Positions 1-5,420 of a stretch of 5,420 bases of DNA are shown in pieces. Location: positions 1 to 5,420 of the forward strand of contig RFIY01000255.1 of assembly GCA_003695505.1 (NCBI GenBank), given 5' to 3'. The notes below the pieces were generated by a model. It saw only the letters and a program-made list of their open reading frames with translations. It made no database searches and had not been told where the DNA came from. This stretch comes from Candidatus Dadabacteria bacterium (GTDB taxonomy: Bacteria; J088). Numbering within the stretch: position 1 is the stretch's first letter; every line of letters starts with the position of its first letter. Made by a program: the position numbers and the translations under genes.

Positions 1-1507
1 CGATGCGGCCATGGATGCCACGTCCTTCGCACAGCGAACATCCCTGGCCCACCATATGTCGAAACGGGCCATCCTGTTCGGGATCCCAGACGCGTTTCAG
101 CCAGCGACGAACCTGAGGTTCTACCTCTTCGAGCGTCGCCGGACGGCGGCAGGCAGGGCAATTGCGCGGCACCAGTCGCTGGGCAAGCACGAGCAACAGC
201 TCACCCAGCAGCGAGCGCAATGGCAGATCCAGATCGAGCAGGCGCTGCACGGCGTCTGGCCCATCATTGGCGTGCAGGGTTGCCAGGGTCAGGTGGCCGG
301 TCTGCGACGCGCGCACGGCGGCTCGTGCGGTGTCGTAATCCCGAACCTCGCCGATCAGCAGCACGTCGGGATCCTGCCGCAGCATCACCCGAATGCCTTC
401 GCTCCAGTCCAGTCCGACCTTCGGACGAATACTCGTCTGCTGGATGCCCTCGGCGCGATATTCGACTGGATCCTCGAGCGTCAGGATCTTGCGGTCGCCC
501 GGCTCGGCGATCTCTGCAAGCGCCGAGTAGATTGTCGTCGTTTTTCCGGAGCCGGTAGGGCCGACGATCAGTGCCAGGCCGCTCGGCGCACGCGACACTT
601 CGCGCCAGAGATGGGCAATCGGGCGCGGAAACCCGAGTTCCTCGATCAGGAAACGACGCGGATCATTCGGCAACAGCCGCAGCACGACATTTTCGCCGAG
701 GATGGTCGGCATCGTCTGTATGCGAATGTCGAAGCCACGTTCACCAATGGTGTGCTGCATCGCGCCGGCCTGGGGTCGGCGATGCTCGCTGATGTCCATC
801 GCGCCGCGAACCTTGATCACGTTGACGAGCGCGGACGCGACGTGTGGCGACCAGGGGCCACCACCGCTGCGCAGAATCCCATCGATGCGAAACCTGGCGA
901 TCAGGCCTTCGCTGCCGGATTCGAGATGGATGTCGGTCGCCCGGGCCGCCACAGCGTCGAGCAGGATCTGCTCAAACAGGCGGCTGCCGTCGATATCGAC
1001 GTCCGCATCTTGCGGCGCTTCCGTGGCACCGGACTGCTGATCCTGCAGCGACGCCGTCAGGTCATACCACACGCGCGCATAGTCGGTTGGCGTCAGCACA
1101 AACACATCGATCTCGTTGCGACGCAACATGCGCTGGACGTCGTGCAGCACATCGGGGGACACGAATGGATCCGCCGTCGCAAGGACGATCTGCCCGCTGG
1201 CCCGGTGCAGCAGGGGCAGGATGCGATGACGAGTCAGATACGAGATGGAAAACTGTTGCACCTGCGGGACAGATGCGTCCAGGTCGAATGCGTCTGCATC
1301 GGCGAGAGGCCAGCCGGCCTGCTCGGCCAGCGCCGCATAGAGATCGACTTCATTGACCCGGACACCATCCAGCAACGCCTGGCCGAGTGGCACCCCTTCG
1401 CGACGGGCCAGCTCTGCGGCGCGTTCGACCTGATCCGACCCGACGATGCCACGCTCGACGAGAATTTCGCCGAGGCGACGATCCGACATGGCCGCGGCTG
1501 CGTTCAT
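1..1507 (-). CDS. gspE: Type II secretion / type IV pilus traffic ATPase, GspE-like (3' end cut by window)
   Basis: Hexameric cytoplasmic ATPase that powers pseudopilus or pilus assembly at the inner membrane. Translating the reverse complement gives 502 residues with no stop before the window edge. Domain order: an N-terminal N1/MshEN-like region (about 11-150, beginning RRLGEILVERG), a linker rich in Q, D and A (about 154-172), the N2 domain with ATDIHLE (190-196) and FRIDGIL (206-212), then the RecA-like core. The core has Walker A GPTGSGKT (316-323), the Asp-box segment LEDPVEY (344-350), Walker B LLIGEVRD (383-390) and the His box TGHLTLATLH (403-412). Two Cys pairs, C450/C453 and C490/C493, form the zinc tetracysteine motif of GspE and PilB; PilT lacks it. 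The start at 1507 follows an in-frame stop five codons upstream. Met7 (1489) is an alternative, and neither start has a strong ribosome site. The gene begins 40 nt after acnA. GspE is preferred over PilB or MshE, but the partners lie outside the window. Confidence 0.9.
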   Translation of the reverse strand, partial: MNAAAAMSDRRLGEILVERGIVGSDQVERAAELARREGVPLGQALLDGVRVNEVDLYAALAEQAGWPLADADAFDLDASVPQVQQFSISYLTRHRILPLLHRASGQIVLATADPFVSPDVLHDVQRMLRRNEIDVFVLTPTDYARVWYDLTASLQDQQSGATEAPQDADVDIDGSRLFEQILLDAVAARATDIHLESGSEGLIARFRIDGILRSGGGPWSPHVASALVNVIKVRGAMDISEHRRPQAGAMQHTIGERGFDIRIQTMPTILGENVVLRLLPNDPRRFLIEELGFPRPIAHLWREVSRAPSGLALIVGPTGSGKTTTIYSALAEIAEPGDRKILTLEDPVEYRAEGIQQTSIRPKVGLDWSEGIRVMLRQDPDVLLIGEVRDYDTARAAVRASQTGHLTLATLHANDGPDAVQRLLDLDLPLRSLLGELLLVLAQRLVPRNCPACRRPATLEEVEPQVRRWLKRVWDPEQDGPFRHMVGQGCSLCEGRGIHGRI

Positions 1508-1524
1508 GCCGCCATCATATCAGG

Positions 1525-1542
1525 CGCGGCGAGGCAGCCGCG
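1525..1542 (-). other. Short GC stem-loop in the acnA-gspE gap
   Basis: Within the 40-nt gap, CGCGGC and GCCGCG form a 6-bp stem around a 6-nt loop. No run of T follows on the minus strand, so this does not read as an intrinsic terminator. It could pause polymerase or protect the 3' end of the acnA message, or be a chance feature of GC-rich sequence. I see no promoter in this gap. Confidence 0.3.
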
Positions 1543-1547
1543 TAGCG

Positions 1548-4226
<2,679 letters not shown>

Positions 4227-4235
4227 GGCGTTGCA

Positions 4236-4239
4236 TCCT
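4236..4239 (-). promoter_or_regulatory. Ribosome binding site of acnA
   Basis: The minus strand reads AGGA with a 9-nt spacer before the ATG at 4226. This supports that start over the other-frame ATG at 4236. Confidence 0.6.
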
Positions 4240-4273
4240 GTTCGGAAAGCGTTGCTGGAATGGGTCGCGAGTC

Positions 4274-4290
4274 CGGACGTTTTCTGTCCG
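4274..4290 (-). other. Leader hairpin upstream of acnA
   Basis: On the minus strand CGGAC and GTCCG pair as a 5-bp stem around a 7-nt A-rich loop (AGAAAAC). The 3' arm is also part of an 8-nt perfect palindrome, GTCCGGAC (4271-4278), so two pairings compete. If the promoter proposed at 4321-4350 is correct, the hairpin sits about 25 nt into the acnA leader. It has neither the loop of an iron-responsive element nor a T-run. Its role is unknown. Confidence 0.35.
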
Positions 4291-4320
4291 ATAAACGGCT
4301 GATCAGCGCGGGCTTACAGC

Positions 4321-4350
4321 ACTATAATCAGGATACCAGCAGGATCTGAA
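4321..4350 (-). promoter_or_regulatory. Candidate sigma70-type promoter for acnA
   Basis: In the only AT-richer patch between the HEAT gene and acnA, the minus strand has TATAGT (4326-4321, 5 of 6 bases of the -10 consensus). TTCAGA (4350-4345, 4 of 6 of the -35) lies 18 nt upstream. This predicts a start near 4314 and a leader of about 88 nt. The -35 match is weak, and read-through from the HEAT gene remains possible. Confidence 0.45.
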
Positions 4351-4361
4351 CCAAAATTCAG
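4346..4361 (-). other. Small inverted repeat at the HEAT gene stop codon
   Basis: CTGAA and TTCAG on the minus strand flank the 6-nt loop TTTTGG. The 5' arm contains the TGA stop of the HEAT gene, and the 3' arm overlaps the proposed acnA -35. A separate 10-nt palindrome, CCGCCGGCGG (4363-4372), lies just inside the coding end. Neither is followed by a T-run, so I do not call a terminator. Confidence 0.25.
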
Positions 4362-4933
4362 TCCGCCGGCGGAAGGTTGCCGAGCGCCAGCGCGGCGGCC
4401 GCGCGAATCCGCGGGCTGTGGTGGCCGGTCAGTCCGATCAGTACCTGTTCCGCGGTCGGGTCGCCGAGGCGTCCGAGGGCCTGAATACCGCGTTCGAGCG
4501 CCTCGCCATCCAGCGCCGGCAACAATTGAATGATCGGCACCACCGCCCGACGGTCGCGCAACTGACCAAGTGTTTCGAGCAGCAGCGCCTGAATCATCGT
4601 CGGTACATGCGGCAGGATATCGACCAGCGGCTTGACGAGGCGAGGGTCGCGTTGCTCCTGCAGCACCCGCGCCGCCGCGGCTGCAACATCCGGCGTTTCG
4701 TGCCGCAGACATTGCACCAGAATTTTGAGCACCTGGTCTCCTGGAACGCGAGCCAGACCGTAGATCGCCTGTACCTGACGCGGTGTTTCGCCGGACTTCA
4801 GCTCATTGATCAGATGCGACAGCCCGCTGAAGCCGTCGAGGCGTTCGAGCGCCGCATTGGCGACGCGTTGTACCGCCGGGTGCGGGTCATCCAGCAGCCC
4901 GATCAAGGTTTCCCGACGCTGCTCCATGCTCAT
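4358..4933 (-). CDS. HEAT-repeat protein of unknown function
   Basis: This is a complete 191-residue protein that I do not recognise as a named gene. It is built from paired amphipathic helices of HEAT / PBS-lyase type. About six units can be seen: residues 10-34, 37-66, 67-97, 98-128, 129-159 and 160-189. The last four run with a period of close to 31 residues and turns such as RDP, RDR and GDP at exact 31-residue steps (95-97, 126-128, 157-159). No enzymatic motif, signal peptide or membrane segment is visible, and there is only one Cys (C75), so a cytoplasmic protein-protein scaffold is the likely role. The ATG at 4933 has GGGAG seven nt upstream, which favours it over the ATG two codons later. 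It sits 103 nt after an RNB-family exoribonuclease and could be cotranscribed with it. That it acts on the RNase is only a guess. The fold call is firm; function is open. Confidence 0.85.
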   Translation of the reverse strand: MSMEQRRETLIGLLDDPHPAVQRVANAALERLDGFSGLSHLINELKSGETPRQVQAIYGLARVPGDQVLKILVQCLRHETPDVAAAAARVLQEQRDPRLVKPLVDILPHVPTMIQALLLETLGQLRDRRAVVPIIQLLPALDGEALERGIQALGRLGDPTAEQVLIGLTGHHSPRIRAAAALALGNLPPAD

Positions 4934-5036
4934 CGCTGTTCTCCCGGCACAACTGTCGCTGTCCAGATCCGCATCGGTTCAGGGTAGCGGATGGCCCGCC
5001 TCACGTCCAGCAATTGCACCAGCATACGATCCGACG
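4934..5036 (-). other. Gap between RNase and HEAT genes, with a possible 31-codon leader frame
   Basis: No terminator or convincing promoter is visible here. A small frame opens at ATG 5025 and closes at TGA 4932-4930, overlapping the HEAT gene's start codon by ATGA, a layout typical of translational coupling. It begins MLVQLLDVRR and ends VVPGEQR. Evidence against it being a gene: only a weak GGA 4 nt before its ATG, several codons that are rare in GC-rich genes (AGG, ACA, CGA), and no family I recognise. It could be a coupled leader peptide, but chance is more likely. Confidence 0.2.
4941..4945 (-). promoter_or_regulatory. Ribosome binding site of the HEAT-repeat gene
   Basis: The minus strand reads GGGAG with a 7-nt spacer to the ATG at 4933. 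It is the best Shine-Dalgarno match in the window and fixes the start at 4933 rather than 4927. Confidence 0.7.
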
Positions 5037-5420
5037 TCAGGCGGGCGCAACGACGAAGCGGTTATGGTCGGCATCGACGTCGACCAGGCGTAGTGGAAAG
5101 GTGGGGCCTGACGGTGTTTGCTCCACGTCCAGGGTTGCGATCAACCCGAGCGGTTCGACGCGCACGCGCAGCCGGCCATTTGCGGATGCCGCATCGGTCA
5201 CGACCGCCGTCAGCGGCGTCGATGGGTGGCTTTCGAGATAGCGCAACAACCAGTACCGGCCCGCATCCGCCATCCAGCGCCGCGACGCCTGATAGCCCTT
5301 TTCGGCCGCCCTGACCAGGCGACGCAAACGATCCCGCTCCATCGGCGCGCGGCGACCAAGGACGGCCGCGAATTGCCGCTGGGCAAGGATGTCGACGAAG
5401 CGGCGGATCGGGCTGGTGGC
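5037..5420 (-). CDS. RNase II/RNase R family (RNB) 3'-5' exoribonuclease, C-terminal part only
   Basis: RNB-family enzymes degrade single-stranded RNA processively from the 3' end in the cytoplasm. The frame is open to the window edge, so the ATG at 5342 is internal and the start and most of the catalytic domain lie outside. The first visible residues, ATSPIRRFVDILAQRQ (1-16 of the fragment), are the signature closing the RNB domain; family members carry TSPIRRYxDLxxHR or similar. A basic, helical stretch follows (about 23-63), then a region rich in beta-branched residues (about 70-127) ending FPLRLVDVDADHNRFVV. That ending resembles the last strands of an S1/OB fold (VxVxVxDVDxxxxRIxF), but the whole unit is only about 58 residues, shorter than a typical S1 domain. 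The catalytic aspartates cannot be seen, so activity is not shown. The HEAT gene follows 103 nt downstream. Which branch it belongs to (rnb, rnr or a paralogue) cannot be decided here. Confidence 0.85.
   Translation of the reverse strand, partial: ATSPIRRFVDILAQRQFAAVLGRRAPMERDRLRRLVRAAEKGYQASRRWMADAGRYWLLRYLESHPSTPLTAVVTDAASANGRLRVRVEPLGLIATLDVEQTPSGPTFPLRLVDVDADHNRFVVAPA

Noticed and set aside
1234-1452. 72-codon minus-strand frame inside gspE
   Set aside because: It overlaps the gspE N-terminal domain in another frame, and its S/R-rich translation is a frame shadow.
1525-1542. Intrinsic terminator after acnA
   Set aside because: A 6-bp GC stem exists but no T-run follows on the minus strand, so it does not meet the criteria for a rho-independent terminator.
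4323-4328. Perfect TATAAT on the plus strand, a possible divergent promoter
   Set aside because: The best hexamer at 17-nt spacing (TGATCA, 4300-4305) matches the -35 consensus at only about 3 of 6 positions, and no plus-strand gene follows. The match arises because the same AT patch gives the minus-strand TATAGT.
4418-4987. 189-codon plus-strand frame opposite the HEAT gene
   Set aside because: The minus-strand frame shows regular 31-residue helical repeats and a good ribosome site. The plus-strand product is low-complexity and rich in R and Q.
5037-5342. A free-standing 101-residue gene starting at ATG 5342
   Set aside because: The frame stays open to the window edge, and the codons just upstream encode the RNB signature SPIRRFVD, so the ATG is internal to a larger RNase gene.

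Overview
The window is a compact, GC-rich stretch of bacterial chromosome in which every supportable gene lies on the minus strand. Protein similarity, recalled rather than searched, points to a proteobacterium and most likely a gammaproteobacterium: the aconitase follows E. coli AcnA motif by motif and at almost the same length, and the secretion ATPase is of the GspE type. I cannot name the genus. I see no insertion sequences, CRISPR arrays, tRNA or rRNA genes, or signs of recent transfer.

In the direction of transcription (right to left) the layout is as follows. (1) At 5420-5037 is the C-terminal 127 residues of an RNase II/RNase R (RNB) family 3'-5' exoribonuclease, cut by the window edge. 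(2) At 4933-4358 is a 191-residue protein built almost entirely of HEAT-type helical repeats with a 31-residue period. (3) At 4226-1548 is a complete 892-residue aconitate hydratase A (acnA). (4) At 1507-1 is the first 502 residues of a type II secretion / type IV pilus family traffic ATPase, best called gspE, running off the left edge. No complete open frame had been offered for gene 4 because its stop lies outside the window; I translated it directly from the reverse complement.

The gaps are 103 nt (RNase to HEAT), 130 nt (HEAT to acnA) and 40 nt (acnA to gspE). The HEAT-acnA gap holds a plausible sigma70-type promoter, a small leader hairpin and a Shine-Dalgarno sequence for acnA. The 40-nt acnA-gspE gap has no convincing terminator or promoter, so the two genes may share a transcript although their functions are unrelated. 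The genes do not form one pathway: they cover RNA turnover, an uncharacterised helical scaffold, a TCA/glyoxylate-cycle enzyme, and the motor of a secretion or pilus machine whose other parts would be expected just left of the window.

The long plus-strand open frames, including one of 568 codons opposite gspE, are antisense shadows of GC-rich coding sequence. I found no convincing new system. The most useful leads are the HEAT protein of unknown function, the reduced C-terminal OB/S1-like tail of the RNase, an altered motif in the N2 domain of GspE, and a 31-codon frame that overlaps the HEAT gene start by ATGA.
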